Positions 1-10,434 of a DNA stretch of 64,000 bases are shown piece by piece. Positions within the stretch are counted from its first letter, which is position 1; each line of letters opens with the position of its first letter. Made by a program: the position numbers and the translations under genes. Location: positions 1 to 64,000 of the forward strand of contig AZYM01000213.1 in assembly GCA_000611715.1 (NCBI GenBank). Direction: 5' to 3'. This stretch comes from Scolecobasidium constrictum UM 578. Its lineage: Eukaryota > Ascomycota > Dothideomycetes > Venturiales > Sympoventuriaceae. The notes under the pieces were generated by a model. That model saw only the letters and a program-made list of their open reading frames with translations, searched no databases and was not told the origin of the DNA.

Positions 1-619
1 GCCCCCCTCCGCCACCGTCATAAACGTAAAGAAACACCCCAGCCCCACCGGCGCAAAAAGGAACTGATCAAACGCCACCCTCCTAAACGCCGCACCCAAC
101 GCCGTGCCCGGCGCGCCCTTGCCCATGGGGAATGTAGAAGAGAGGAAGGAGAACCATTTGTGCTGGACGGGGGCCATGATGAAGCCGTAGGACATGAAGC
201 GGATGAGGCGCTCGAAGTCGAAGGGAGGGGGGAGGTTCGGCGCGGGACGGTCGGGTATTAAGGGTTCGTCGGTGAGCGGGTTCTTGCGGTCGAGGGAGCC
301 GATTTCGATTGCTATGGTGTCGTCGGGGAAGGGGCCGCCTTTGCGGACGGCGCGTTGGCGGATCGCGGTTATGAGTTGGGCGGTTGTGTCGGCTATGCCG
401 CCGAGGACCTGGTTGCGATTTATGTTAGGAGGATGTCTCCTGTGGAGGTGCTGTGGGAGAGGCTGTGCTTACGGCGTTGGTGATCATGGTCGTTAGGACT
501 GTGTCTGCCTGTTAGCATATCCATTCCTTCCTTCCTATACGCCTTCTGCCTCGTGAATGGAACCTACCCGGCCTCGCAGAATAGTACGAATTAAACTTCT
601 TCGTCAATATCGCCGCCAT
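1..619 (-). CDS. Mpv17/PMP22 family membrane protein, 3' truncated
   Basis: Three exons read on the minus strand: 619-568, 498-473 and 408-1, giving 162 residues before the window edge cuts the gene. The two introns carry CTAAC branch sites, and the join restores the family pattern RPVLTTMITNAVLGGIAD, in which this family normally begins (RPxLT...GD..AQ). Further on the family's Y-G-F...GP/APVQHKW stretch and DQFLFAPVGLG near the end are visible. Members are small four-helix proteins of the peroxisomal or inner mitochondrial membrane (Sym1, Mpv17, PMP22), proposed to form channels. An insert of about 50 residues rich in Pro and charged residues between helices is typical of filamentous fungal members. 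The family call is firm; which organelle is not shown. Confidence 0.8.
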
Positions 620-1404
620 GATCAACTCCAGCAGAAAAACGATCGAATGCAATAGTGGCTATATCCCACATCCCATCAGTAATTGACACCTCATACAACT
701 CATACAAACGGATCACCCGCAGGCAGGGAAGAACATACCAACGTGCCGTAGATATACCGCGAATTCAGCGTCCACAGTATGCGCCGCCGTCTGCTCTCAA
801 AGGACATGGTGTGCGAGGTGCGCGTATGCGAGGAAGGGGCGCCAGTGCGTGCGTGTTATCGCGCTGTCTATGAGCGGCGTGTGACGTAGAGACTGCCCTG
901 CGGAGGCGGCCAGTGCCGTTTGCGAAGGGTCCGTGTGCGATCTTGAGATCTCTTCGTCGCACAACCACAGTTTTGCTTCTACAATTGCTGTGTTTGCGAT
1001 TAAAAAGGACGTATGAGGGTGGGTGAGGCGCTTGTCGGAGGTTGATCTGAGGTTCTAGGTGTCGCAGTATGCATGTCGTCCGCCTGCGCAGCCGATGGCG
1101 TGCTATTGGTCAGATCTCGCTGGTACAGCCGCCTCAGCGCGAACCACGCAAGTTCGATGGTCAAGCCAAATTCAACCAGCCTAGTAATGCACGATGCTGT
1201 CAAGTATTTTGCAGATGCATGTTGTAGGCATATCCAGGCAGTAGATGGGCTGGACTCCCGACAGCATGTATAAATCATGTGAGGCATCATCAAGTCATAC
1301 AACGACCAGTCAGAGGAAGCCACTGAACTACCGAGCAAGCTCACAGCATGCTCCATAATGATGCTACTGTTTATTGACCGAATTCTGACTCTACGTCGTT
1401 TACG
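620..1404. other. Intergenic, between Mpv17-like and HET genes
   Basis: Holds the upstream regions of the two divergently transcribed neighbours. I see no credible gene, tRNA or repeat here; the short open frames lack coding character. Confidence 0.6.
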
Positions 1405-3846
1405 ATGACGCCCCTCAGGCTATACACATATCGACATTTAGAAGGCCCGACCTGGATCCGCGTACTGCACCTACTACCCGCAGCATCACGAGATGAGCCA
1501 TTGAAATGCTACATCAGACACCTGGATCGAGAGTCTTTGGCAAAAGTGGACTGGCCTTGGGAGACCGGCTCTGCCAGCACTGGAGTGAAGAATGAAGATG
1601 GAGACAGTAGCCGTGATGGCGGTAGTCGCGATGGAGATTTTGACAGCGATGAAGAGGAGTTGAGTTTCGAAGATCCACCTGCGTCGCCGCTGCACAGTTC
1701 TTTGCGAAGTGAGGAAATGTTTTTGCTGCTTGAAGAGAAAGCTGGACATGTGGAAGCGGAGTCAGTGCATGGGGTCGAAGCCACTACCAGTGATCGGAGT
1801 GACGAACCGCGAAAGGAGTCTAAAGACTATTTTATCGCAGATCAAGCGCTTCGCAGAGGTAGCCTGTCAGAGGAGTACGATGCTGCAGATACTCGCATAC
1901 ACAGTTTAGGTTGGAATTATGGTGCAGAGGCGGAAGCAGCAAAGTCACCCGAGAGCAACGAGTACCCCTACGAGGCCATCTCTTACGTCTGGGGAGAGAA
2001 ACCCTATGCGACAGAGCAGCTTACTGTGCTCGAAGAAGATGAGCGTCAGGACGACGACGATCGTCGGAACGCTTCCGGTAAAGCCTCTGCCATCATGTTG
2101 ACCCCGCATGTAGACAACATGCTGCGAGTCTTTCGATCATCCTCAAAGGTGTCGACCTTTTGGATCGATGCCATTTGTCTTAACCAGCGCAACTCGGACG
2201 AGATGGCTCAGCAAATTGCTCTCATGGCCGACATTTACGGAGACGCGTCGCGAACACGCGTATGGCTCGGCTCAGAAGATGGCGATGTTGCGGATTTGTT
2301 CGAGGCTCTGCGCAAGCGGAAGAAACTCGGAAGCAATTACAAACTGGCCGTGAATACATTCCTGGAAAGACCGTGGTTCTCTCGCAGATGGGTGTTACAG
2401 GAACTGGCGCTGAGCAAGCATGCATTTCTTTACGCCCACGAATCATGCATTGCATATACCGAAGTCCGCGCCGGTCTCAGCTCCCTTTGGTTCATGGCCA
2501 ATCGGTCAGATGCTGACATTGTTCTCTCCTCAACGGCTACGAGGAGTCTCAAGACTTTACTGGGTTTCCGGGACTCAATCACAAGTCTGTCACGAAAATT
2601 GTTCGATAACCATCAGCTGATGTGTTCCAATCCCAAGGACCGATTGCTAGCATTCCACGGACTGTCAGTGCAGGATCCAATGTGGGCTGCGCAGATCGAA
2701 CGCACTGGATCAAGAGCTTGGATGTACGACATGACGTGGCACGAATTCTACAAGGCCGTTAGTCGGTACTACATCGAGAGCGACCAGAAGTCTGAGCCAT
2801 TCCTACTACACTGTGCAGCATTCGGGTCTTTGGCTGATGCAGACTCGGCACTGCCGTCATGGTGTCCAAACTGGAGTCAGCCCAGAAGGGCCGGGACGAC
2901 TGACTGGTTGCGTGTATGGGCCGCGGAAGAGGTTCACCATTTTCAAGCGTACCCTGCGCAGTTCTTGGGAGTAGGTATTCGCTTCGACGCCGACGAGCGC
3001 AGACTGTTTGCTCGCCAACGCGTTGTTCAGGTGAGCCACATACTCTGCATCGACGATGACATGTTCTCGAACGTGGCAGAACTGCCCTCTGCTATCGAGC
3101 CGTTGGCTCCACAGGCGAAGATCACGACGAGGACCACGGATTCGGAAATCTGCATTGCTCAAACGACAGTGATGATCACCACGGATAGACAGAGAAAACA
3201 TTTGCTGAATGCTCCAGCACTTCCGAATACTTACCATGATACGTCTATCCTGGACACCTGGAAGATGCTCGTGGACAAGTACACAGCGATGTGCAGCGAG
3301 GCAGCCAAGACTTACGATGATCCGACGCGTTTTCATGAGCAGGAAGCGTCAGCTGCGGACGAGCGGCAGTCGCCACCAGGACCTAGCGTGGATCACTTCG
3401 TCAAGGAGACGAGCGAGAAGTTCATACTGTTCACGACGATGCCATTCGCAAAGCGGCTCGCCGATGAGAGACGCCATTTCTTCTACGGAGTTGGGATATG
3501 CGAACGGGATTTGCACCACACGCCCTTGGGTGCTGATGATCGGATCATGCTCAGTCCAGAGACTATGTCAGTGGAGACGCAAACGACGTGGGATTGGCCT
3601 GGAGGTCCAAGGTTGCATGCATTTGTCCGCGCTTTAGATGATGCAGAGAAATGCTCATTCCCTGACAATCTCGCAACACCCTCGAATGGCACTCTCAGCA
3701 CAATGGCGGAACGTGGATGGGACTTCAACACGCATGATCCTACTGTCTGTCGTATTGGCGGCAGTGTTTTCATGCTTGAGGTTGAGTTCGAACCACATCG
3801 ACGGAGGTCAGTCCCACATTTGGTCCAAGATCTCGTGATAGTGTGA
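1405..3846 (+). CDS. HET-domain (heterokaryon incompatibility) protein
   Basis: Single-exon gene, 813 residues. The three HET-domain blocks are present: YEAISYVWG at about residues 189-197, FWIDAICLNQ near 253-262 and RVWLG near 285-289, followed by RPWFSRRWVLQEL. HET proteins trigger programmed cell death when genetically different hyphae fuse, or act in related self/non-self responses; many members have no known role. Ahead of the domain lies an unusual acidic, Ser/Glu/Asp-rich stretch (about residues 60-180) that splits the usual N-terminal part (R-V-L-H-L-L-P) from the HET core. Behind the core is a long region of the common fungal HET architecture ending in DLVIV. No intron is needed. 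It converges with sld3 only 149 bp downstream. Confidence 0.85.
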   Translation: MTPLRLYTYRHLEGPTWIRVLHLLPAASRDEPLKCYIRHLDRESLAKVDWPWETGSASTGVKNEDGDSSRDGGSRDGDFDSDEEELSFEDPPASPLHSSLRSEEMFLLLEEKAGHVEAESVHGVEATTSDRSDEPRKESKDYFIADQALRRGSLSEEYDAADTRIHSLGWNYGAEAEAAKSPESNEYPYEAISYVWGEKPYATEQLTVLEEDERQDDDDRRNASGKASAIMLTPHVDNMLRVFRSSSKVSTFWIDAICLNQRNSDEMAQQIALMADIYGDASRTRVWLGSEDGDVADLFEALRKRKKLGSNYKLAVNTFLERPWFSRRWVLQELALSKHAFLYAHESCIAYTEVRAGLSSLWFMANRSDADIVLSSTATRSLKTLLGFRDSITSLSRKLFDNHQLMCSNPKDRLLAFHGLSVQDPMWAAQIERTGSRAWMYDMTWHEFYKAVSRYYIESDQKSEPFLLHCAAFGSLADADSALPSWCPNWSQPRRAGTTDWLRVWAAEEVHHFQAYPAQFLGVGIRFDADERRLFARQRVVQVSHILCIDDDMFSNVAELPSAIEPLAPQAKITTRTTDSEICIAQTTVMITTDRQRKHLLNAPALPNTYHDTSILDTWKMLVDKYTAMCSEAAKTYDDPTRFHEQEASAADERQSPPGPSVDHFVKETSEKFILFTTMPFAKRLADERRHFFYGVGICERDLHHTPLGADDRIMLSPETMSVETQTTWDWPGGPRLHAFVRALDDAEKCSFPDNLATPSNGTLSTMAERGWDFNTHDPTVCRIGGSVFMLEVEFEPHRRRSVPHLVQDLVIV

Positions 3847-3995
3847 AGGAGGGGGTAAGCAGTACATCATTCGATCGTGTCAATTCAAAACCGTAACCAA
3901 ATGCAAAGCATAAGTCTTGTTTTCGAGCGCTCGAATAGCATTGTGAAGCTTGTACCCACTCGTCGCTATGCCAAAAACACAATCTAATCATCACT

Positions 3996-6822
3996 TCATT
4001 CATCATCATAATCATTCCAGCCCAATGCATCATATATGCTCTGGCCCCCGTTCCCTGCAACCACGGCCATAGATTGGGCAGCAGTGCTCTTAACAGGCGT
4101 GTTCTCAACTGCGCCCGCCAGCACAGGTGGCGAAGAAGCAATATTTGGTTTCGCCGGCGTCGCAAACACAGGAAAACTCCCCACCGGCGTCGAATCAAGC
4201 AGCATATTTCGCGACGAAGCTTTGAGAGGTGTTGATGCAGCAGGCTTGCGAGACATCTGCGAGCGCAGGAAGTCGCCGAAGGATGACTTCGAGGTCGTAG
4301 AGCTAAGCGACAGACCTGGCACCGATCGAGCAGAAGGGAGCTGGTCTCGTGCAGGTGTGGCGTGGAGCTCATCTGCCTCATGGTCGTCCATGGCGAGTCT
4401 GCTCGCTCTCCGTGAAGGGGTAGCGGCTACGTTGAAAGGTATCGCAGGTGCTTGCATGGTTCGGGAGACAGCAGGTGTTGCACCCACTACGTCTGCGTTG
4501 GTTGTACGCACGCCTGAAGAAGGGACGCAGAAGTCTCCAGATGACGGCGCATGCTGTTCTTGCACTTCTGGCTCCCGCTCAGGCTTCTGTGCTGTGAGAG
4601 CATTGAAGCCACGTCGATGCTTCGGTGTCGCTGTGACTTGGACATTGCGCACATTCTGCAAGACCTTCTTGACTGGAGCCATGGTCTTCTTTCGCATGCT
4701 AGCGCTACCAAGACTGCGTTTGTCTGCTGCATCTGCCAGCTCGCGGACAGCTTGATTGCGGTTTGGACGTGCAATGTTGCCAATCGCCTCTTTGAGATCT
4801 TGCTCGATCTTGGCCTGCTTCTTGATACGTGTTTCTGTAGCTGTCGAGATCGCCGTCAAGTCCACTTGCCTACTCTTCAAATGCCGAAGCTGGCTTGAAG
4901 AGTCGCGGTGAGAAGGCTTCGCAAGAGGGATGTCGAACAGTGAAAGCTCGCTAGCCTCTCGCTTGAACAGAGAAATGCCTTGCGTGTCTGTGGCTGAACG
5001 TGATAGAGACGGAGGACGCGATCTGACGAAGCCGTTGCTATCAGACAAGGTCTTCTGCAATGGATTCCTTGACCTTCTGTCCCCTGGCCTCGGAGCGTTT
5101 TTCGCGGCTTCTTTAGGCCTCGCTTTGTCCGGCGATACGGCTCCAGGTCCTCCGAGCTTCTTGTTGATAAGTGAGGCGTGCACCGGCACTCGGCTCTTGT
5201 AGAAAGGAATGACCACGTCGGTACAGAAACCAACGAGGATGTCCTGCTCCTGTAGCTTCTCATTGTTTTCGGCCACAGTATCGCGCTTCTTGTCAGCATC
5301 GACCAGCCCAAGATCTTGCTCGATGGACTGCCAAATCGACAACTTATCCAAGAGCAGATCAAGGAGCAGACTGAGGTCCTGCTGTTTTTTCTGCTTTCGT
5401 TTCGGTTTCTTCGGCACCGCGAATTCATTCTTTGTGGTGTCCTGAGTCTCTGCCTCCTGCACCTGCGACTCTCGGGATTGCGAGTCTGCCTCTCCTGGGG
5501 CACTTGCCTTGAACTCTGGTAGAGACTCAAGTGCTAAGATCTCTAAGATGATGGTGATCTGCGCCAGAGTCTCGCGCCTTCTTAAGTCACCCGTCCGGCG
5601 TTTTTGAAGCTGTTCGAATGTCTCATCTGGACGAGCCCTCGCGTTCGCAGATTGGTTGCTGGACCACCACCGCTTGCAGTAATCATCTTCGATGGTGTAG
5701 TAACCTTCTCGAGAGAGCTTTGGGACCTTCTTTGACCTTCTCTTCTTCGTGGCTACTGGTCCGTCCAGCTCATCCTCTGAGAGTGTATGCGCTGGGAACC
5801 CTTTGATCGTCTCTGGAAGCTTTTCTCGGTACTTCTTGTGCATTTGTGTCATTGACAAAAGCATGCTTCTCAGCTGGGCGGTCAAGTCACCGAGGCCAGC
5901 AACAGAGTTCTCCAAAGTGAAAGCATTTCTTGTGCGAGATAGGGGACCTTTCGCAAAGAACGCGAGTGACGTCTTCGAGACATAGACCGCTTCCAAGTAT
6001 TGCCGGATGAGAGTCTCAAAGATCTCTTCGTTCGTTCGTGTTTCATCAACAATTGGCGCGACGTTTAGGTCCCCTGCAGATGTCTCTGTCACGGATTTCC
6101 CAATAACAGTCGCGGGTCCGATTGGAATCGACGCAACAAGTTCTTCTGGGGGCTGCACAGTCTCGGCCTCCGCTGTCATGCTCAGCTTGATACGCTTCGG
6201 CTCATTCGATTGGCTCTTGCGTTGTCTGGCGGCTCCACTCCACCATACACCATTGTGATTGTTGCTTGATATTCCAGACAAGAGCGCTAGAGATGCCTTT
6301 GAGCCGTCTTCGATGTAGCCAATCTGCACCCAAGAGCACAGCTTACACAAGCTGTAAACCTGTGACTTGACCCTCTCTATCGCATAGAGATCTTGACCAT
6401 CGTTGAGCGACGCAATGAGTATCTGCGGTCCATCTTGGTGGGAGATTCCGTGTTCTAGGACATCAATATATGAGGTGAAGAGGCGACTCGAGGAAAGGAG
6501 GTCTGAGGCTGTTGAGGTATCCAAGAAGGTAAGCGGGAGCCGAGAGCGAGACACCGCTCGGAGCGGTTTCAATAGGTGTGGTTTGTCGTATATAGATCCA
6601 GGATACGGCTGTGCACAGATCAGTGAGATTCGTTGTTGTTCACAGAATGACCATACTTACGCGTATATGAATATCTTTGAGGGCTACGGCTACCGACTCA
6701 TGGTCTCCACGCTTCCTCTTAAGCGAGGCTGGTGACTTGGAAAGCGCATTTCCGTCGCTTGAGATCGTGGTCGCTGAGGTTTGCTCCGTGGCTTCCTGAA
6801 CCTCGACTGCGGTCACGAGCAT
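3996..6822 (-). CDS. sld3: DNA replication initiation regulator Sld3 (Treslin-like)
   Basis: Two exons, 6822-6661 and 6608-3996, encoding 924 residues. The intron (GTAAGT...CACAG) joins KDIHIR to PYPGSIYDKPHLLKPL, recreating the N-terminal pattern of fungal Sld3. The Sld3/Treslin core is recognisable around residue 250 (FETLIRQYLEAVYVSKTSLA), followed by FAKGPLSR and basic, low-complexity sequence. Sld3 binds Cdc45 and, after CDK phosphorylation, Dpb11, to load Cdc45 onto the Mcm2-7 helicase at origins. The C-terminal third is rich in Ser/Thr-Pro sites, as expected for a CDK target. The start is the first ATG in frame; an in-frame TAA lies just upstream. Shares a 234-bp upstream region with the divergent folB-like gene. 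Confidence 0.85.
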
Positions 6823-7056
6823 GACCACATAGAATTAATATGAGTCTGAGACATAAATTTGCCTCATAAAAATAGCCGAAGCTAGAAATTGTGCTGCGCA
6901 ATGGCGACTTTTGCGGTCTGGAGTATCTCCAAGCTCGGCGTTGGGCGGCGCGTCGAAAGTCGCGTCTTGTTGGCCTGAGGCATCAACAGACGTCATGCAC
7001 AAATTTCGTGCTCACGTGCTCTTTACCTCCTATCCCAAAGTCATTTCACACTTCCG
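6823..7056. promoter_or_regulatory. Short bidirectional promoter of sld3 and the FolB-like gene
   Basis: Only 234 bp separate the two start codons, so the core promoters must overlap. A perfect E-box CACGTG lies at 7013-7018, 39 bp before the FolB-like ATG. Whether it is bound is inference; the motif is recognised by bHLH factors such as Cbf1-type proteins. Confidence 0.45.
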
Positions 7057-7906
7057 ATGGATGTTCACGATCTTCTCGTTTCGCACATTGGGCACAACCC
7101 TACGCCCGTCGGTTTTGACTTCGTTTTCGTGCGCGATGTTCAGATCTTGGCCAATGTCGGACCAGATGCCTGGGGACGAAGCAAACCGCAACCATTGATA
7201 ATCTCTGCAACGATTCCTTTCTCCATCGAGCAAGCAGGATTGAGTGACAAAATTGAGCATGCACTGGATTATCGCACTGTCTACAAAGTCTTGCGGAGTT
7301 TCGACAGTCTGGACTCGGACGCGAATGCACCACAGTATGGCACGCCGATGAAGTTGGCCGCGGAGATTATTCGCAAGTTGGGAATTAAGGAATGGGCCAG
7401 ACTCGACATCGTGGCTCCAAAAGCTCTGCTACATGCAGAAGGCGTGTCGATGAGATACTATGGCTGGGTGACTACCAGCAGGGTATCACTCCCGCCCTCT
7501 ACCCTCTCTGTAAAGGCCCTCAACGTGCCGTGCATCATAGGCATTGGCGAGCACGAGCGACTACAGAAGCAGCCAGTCATGGTTGAGTTTGCAGTAGGTT
7601 CGAACTCAACTATGGATGATGGTAAACCGTCAGTTCCTGCCAGGCTAGGTGGCATCTTCGAAGTTAGTGCCTCAAGCACATGAACATGATCACGCCAATG
7701 CTGACTCGCAACAGAAGTTTGAGAAGTCTACGTTCCTTACGCTTGAGGCCTTCGTGACCGAGCTTGCGAGACACTTGACCGTTGATCTCGACTACCCACA
7801 CGCTGCAGTCAGTGCGCACAAGCCAGGAGTCTTCGGTATGGCAGATGGCCCTGGAGTACAGATCGTGCGGACGAAACAGTACTTTGAAACGGCAGCTCGG
7901 CGATAA
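7057..7906 (+). CDS. Dihydroneopterin aldolase (FolB)-type protein
   Basis: Two exons, 7057-7662 and 7715-7906 (intron GTTAGT...CTGAC...CAACAG, 52 nt), 265 residues. It contains two FolB-like repeats: the first opens with D-F-V-F-V-R-D-V-Q-I-L-A-N-V-G, the second with LNVPCIIGIGEHERLQKQPV. This matches the paired N-terminal FolB domains of fungal folate enzymes. Dihydroneopterin aldolase cleaves dihydroneopterin to hydroxymethyl-dihydropterin and glycolaldehyde. In yeast this domain is fused to HPPK and DHPS in FOL1; here the protein stops after the FolB part (final residues QYFETAARR), so it is a stand-alone version or a paralogue with another pterin-related role. Catalytic competence is not established. 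Confidence 0.75.
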
Positions 7907-8036
7907 CTCTCTACCCGGCGACTTCGACCCGCGCGAAGAATCAAGGGATGCACTGGAGGGAAATTCATGTTCATCATTATTCATGCTATGGGTATATGCG
8001 CCTCAATGCCGGCCGAAATGCTCGAGATGCTCAATA

Positions 8037-8873
8037 TCATGCATACATGCCATTGTTGTACGGCTCGTTGAAGTGGCTGTGCTGTGGGTATCTTATGCCT
8101 CCACGAACGTCCTCAATCGGCGAGACGATCGGACTCACCCTCCTGTCCTCGAGATCATAATTCAGATGTTCATACTGTGGCGATGTACGATCGATACGAC
8201 CGATCTTCGGAGGAATTGCCGGTGGCATGGTTGATGGTCCGTCGAGCGGTATGGATTCCATGCCAGATCTGTTGTCGTGGTATGGTGGGACATAACCGTG
8301 GTGTTCTTGCGGTACGACCGAATATCTTGACACCGAGCTCGCATTCGAGATCGATCTGTGGTTATCTTCTCCATGCAGCCCCACAGAGTCCGTGGACGAT
8401 GTACTTCGACTGTGCATGGGAAGAATTGGTGGTGATGGAATCGGGTCGGTGGAAGTTCCAGCCTCATCAGCCCACATGCTGAGCCTCCTTCCCCTTGGTG
8501 CAACATTGTGTTTGATCAGCGACGATCTGCTGTTCGCACCTTCACTTGCGCCTCCTCTTGCAGCTTCTAGCCCTGCATTGCTCTTTCTCTTTCCTCTGCC
8601 AATGATTGGCAGAAATGCACCTCGACCATGCCGCACAACATCTGGATTCTCCGACATGGGCTCAGGTTTCGGTCTTCGGATGCAGAGAATGCCCCAGCAG
8701 AGCAGTAGCATGAGAGCGAGGAAGACAAAGAGACCGAGTACAACAAGTGCGACGATCTGTCCAGTCTGTTTCGACACATCCAATTCGTGGAGCTGCGTCG
8801 AGTTCATCGTTGGAACGGCTGAGCCTGTCACCGTCGCGGTGACGGTGATGAAGATGGATGTCACTTGGGACAT
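8037..8873 (-). CDS. Single-pass membrane protein of unknown function
   Basis: Uninterrupted 278-residue frame. A Ser/Thr-rich N-terminal ectodomain of about 36 residues (TATVTGSAVPT) precedes one strong hydrophobic helix, about residues 39-66 (IVALVVLGLFVFLALMLLL), then basic residues IRRPKP and a long disordered tail rich in Ser, Pro and His. With the short N-terminus outside and positive residues after the helix, a type III or mid2/WSC-like sensor layout is plausible, but no Cys-rich sensor domain is present. I do not recognise the family. The ATG at 8873 has a purine-poor but acceptable CCACC context. Confidence 0.6.
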   Translation of the reverse strand: MSQVTSIFITVTATVTGSAVPTMNSTQLHELDVSKQTGQIVALVVLGLFVFLALMLLLCWGILCIRRPKPEPMSENPDVVRHGRGAFLPIIGRGKRKSNAGLEAARGGASEGANSRSSLIKHNVAPRGRRLSMWADEAGTSTDPIPSPPILPMHSRSTSSTDSVGLHGEDNHRSISNASSVSRYSVVPQEHHGYVPPYHDNRSGMESIPLDGPSTMPPAIPPKIGRIDRTSPQYEHLNYDLEDRRVSPIVSPIEDVRGGIRYPQHSHFNEPYNNGMYA

Positions 8874-10434
8874 GGTGGCGTTCTTTCATCCGCAACAGGC
8901 GGATGTTTGCAGCTGGCGAAATTGGGCAAAAGTTGTGACAAGCAGATGCAAGGGCTAGCGACTTTATGAACCAACGCCGAATGAGTGTTGTCTGATGTCT
9001 CGGTGAGACGGGCGGATCGCAAGGCTGAGGCTCAGATTTTAGGCCAAGACTTGCGCACGCGGCAAAGTCAGCCAAGCCTCACAGTTGAGGATCTCATCTG
9101 CTCGCAGAAGCGAGTTTGCAGACTAAAAGGACGTATGGAATGATTTTAATCAAAGGCTGCGTACAAATAGTTCATGCGATTCCAGGCGCAAACTGTTTGC
9201 TGTCTTGTAGCACAAGGAATCTCTCCGCTCGCGTATCATGATACCTTTTGCCACAGCCTTGTTAGAGATCCAAAATGACTCGCTTCCGCCCTGATGGCAA
9301 GCCTTGCTACAGACTAACAACCAAGTCTTTGAACCGCCTACCGCAAAAGGTAGCCTGTCACCTCGAGATCTGCAGCAAAAATAGCAGGCATTGCTTCCTG
9401 CTGCAAGTTTGACAGGAATTTGCCGAAGTGGCGAGCGGCCGCTGTAGACTCCGAGTCGCGAATGGGAAGTGATTAGACCTGACAGGAAGTGTACATATAC
9501 TGGGGTATGCTGCGCACTCGGCAGACGAATGGGCATTGCAGTTTGCTGAGTGAGGAGTGCTCTGATTCCAAGATGCACCTCCGCCCAGCACAGCCTGCTT
9601 TGGTCTGCCTTACTGTACCCGGCGCATGCTGCGAGCTCGGAGCGTTGGGGATGAGGTGCGAATGTACATGCGCGTGCTTTGCGTGCTTTGGGTAATGTTG
9701 CTAGGGTGAGATTACGCATTTCAGTTGTTGCTGCGCATGAATGAGGAATCTGATGTGGTACGCTGAGGTGATAAGCTTTAGGGACGTTTGCTTGTCGTGG
9801 TGAGAACGACCCGATACATGAGGAGCGCAACACGAAACATCCTCGGAGCTTTTAGGCAATACACTGTATGGAGCGAGCCGCAAGCTCTCGGGATCCTGCA
9901 AAGGCATTGCAGCAAACTTGGTTGTCGAGGTCGTTTGCTGGCAAGGCTGGATTGATGTGGGGTGAGCCAAAAATAGCTTCTCGATGCGAGGTGACCCATT
10001 GGCTGCGCGATTTATGTGTGCCCCCGGAGACTATTGTGTGCACTCCCTTCCTCTATGCGCCTCGGTTCCGTCCGTTGTCGGGTGCTCTTTCAGCTCGCAA
10101 GCTGTTTCCCTCAACCTCATTGGGGTCGAAGCTCTCTACATTCCATCTAGCATGTGCAGGTGAATTGTTTCGCTTTTCGCCTTCGCTTTCTGCGCGGTAT
10201 CACTGAGGATACTGGGCTTCGCGCCGTCGAGATCAAGTTATCGATCCTTCGCTACAGGACCTGTCTTCGTCTCTCTACTAGGACACCAGCGAGCATCCGT
10301 CCTCGCTCTCCCAAAAGTCGCTTCCAGGAATTGGGATGAGAACTTGTTCATATTTTATCGGAGGCCTCACCATTCAACAGCTAGAACGGAACTTTAGCGC
10401 GCTGCATATATCCAGGCGCTGGCTGTAGTCCAAG
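8874..10434. other. Intergenic region, no gene seen
   Basis: About 1.6 kb between the membrane-protein gene and the frame-disrupted HET gene. A 227-codon open frame on the minus strand (9150-9833) has biased composition (many Ser, Arg, Cys, His) and no recognisable domain, so I do not call it. A tract of pyrimidines occurs before the HET start. Confidence 0.5.

Noticed and set aside
9150..9833. 227-codon open frame on the minus strand
   Set aside because: Composition is uneven (Ser, Arg, His, Cys rich), there is no domain, and other frames in the region are equally open; no support for a gene.
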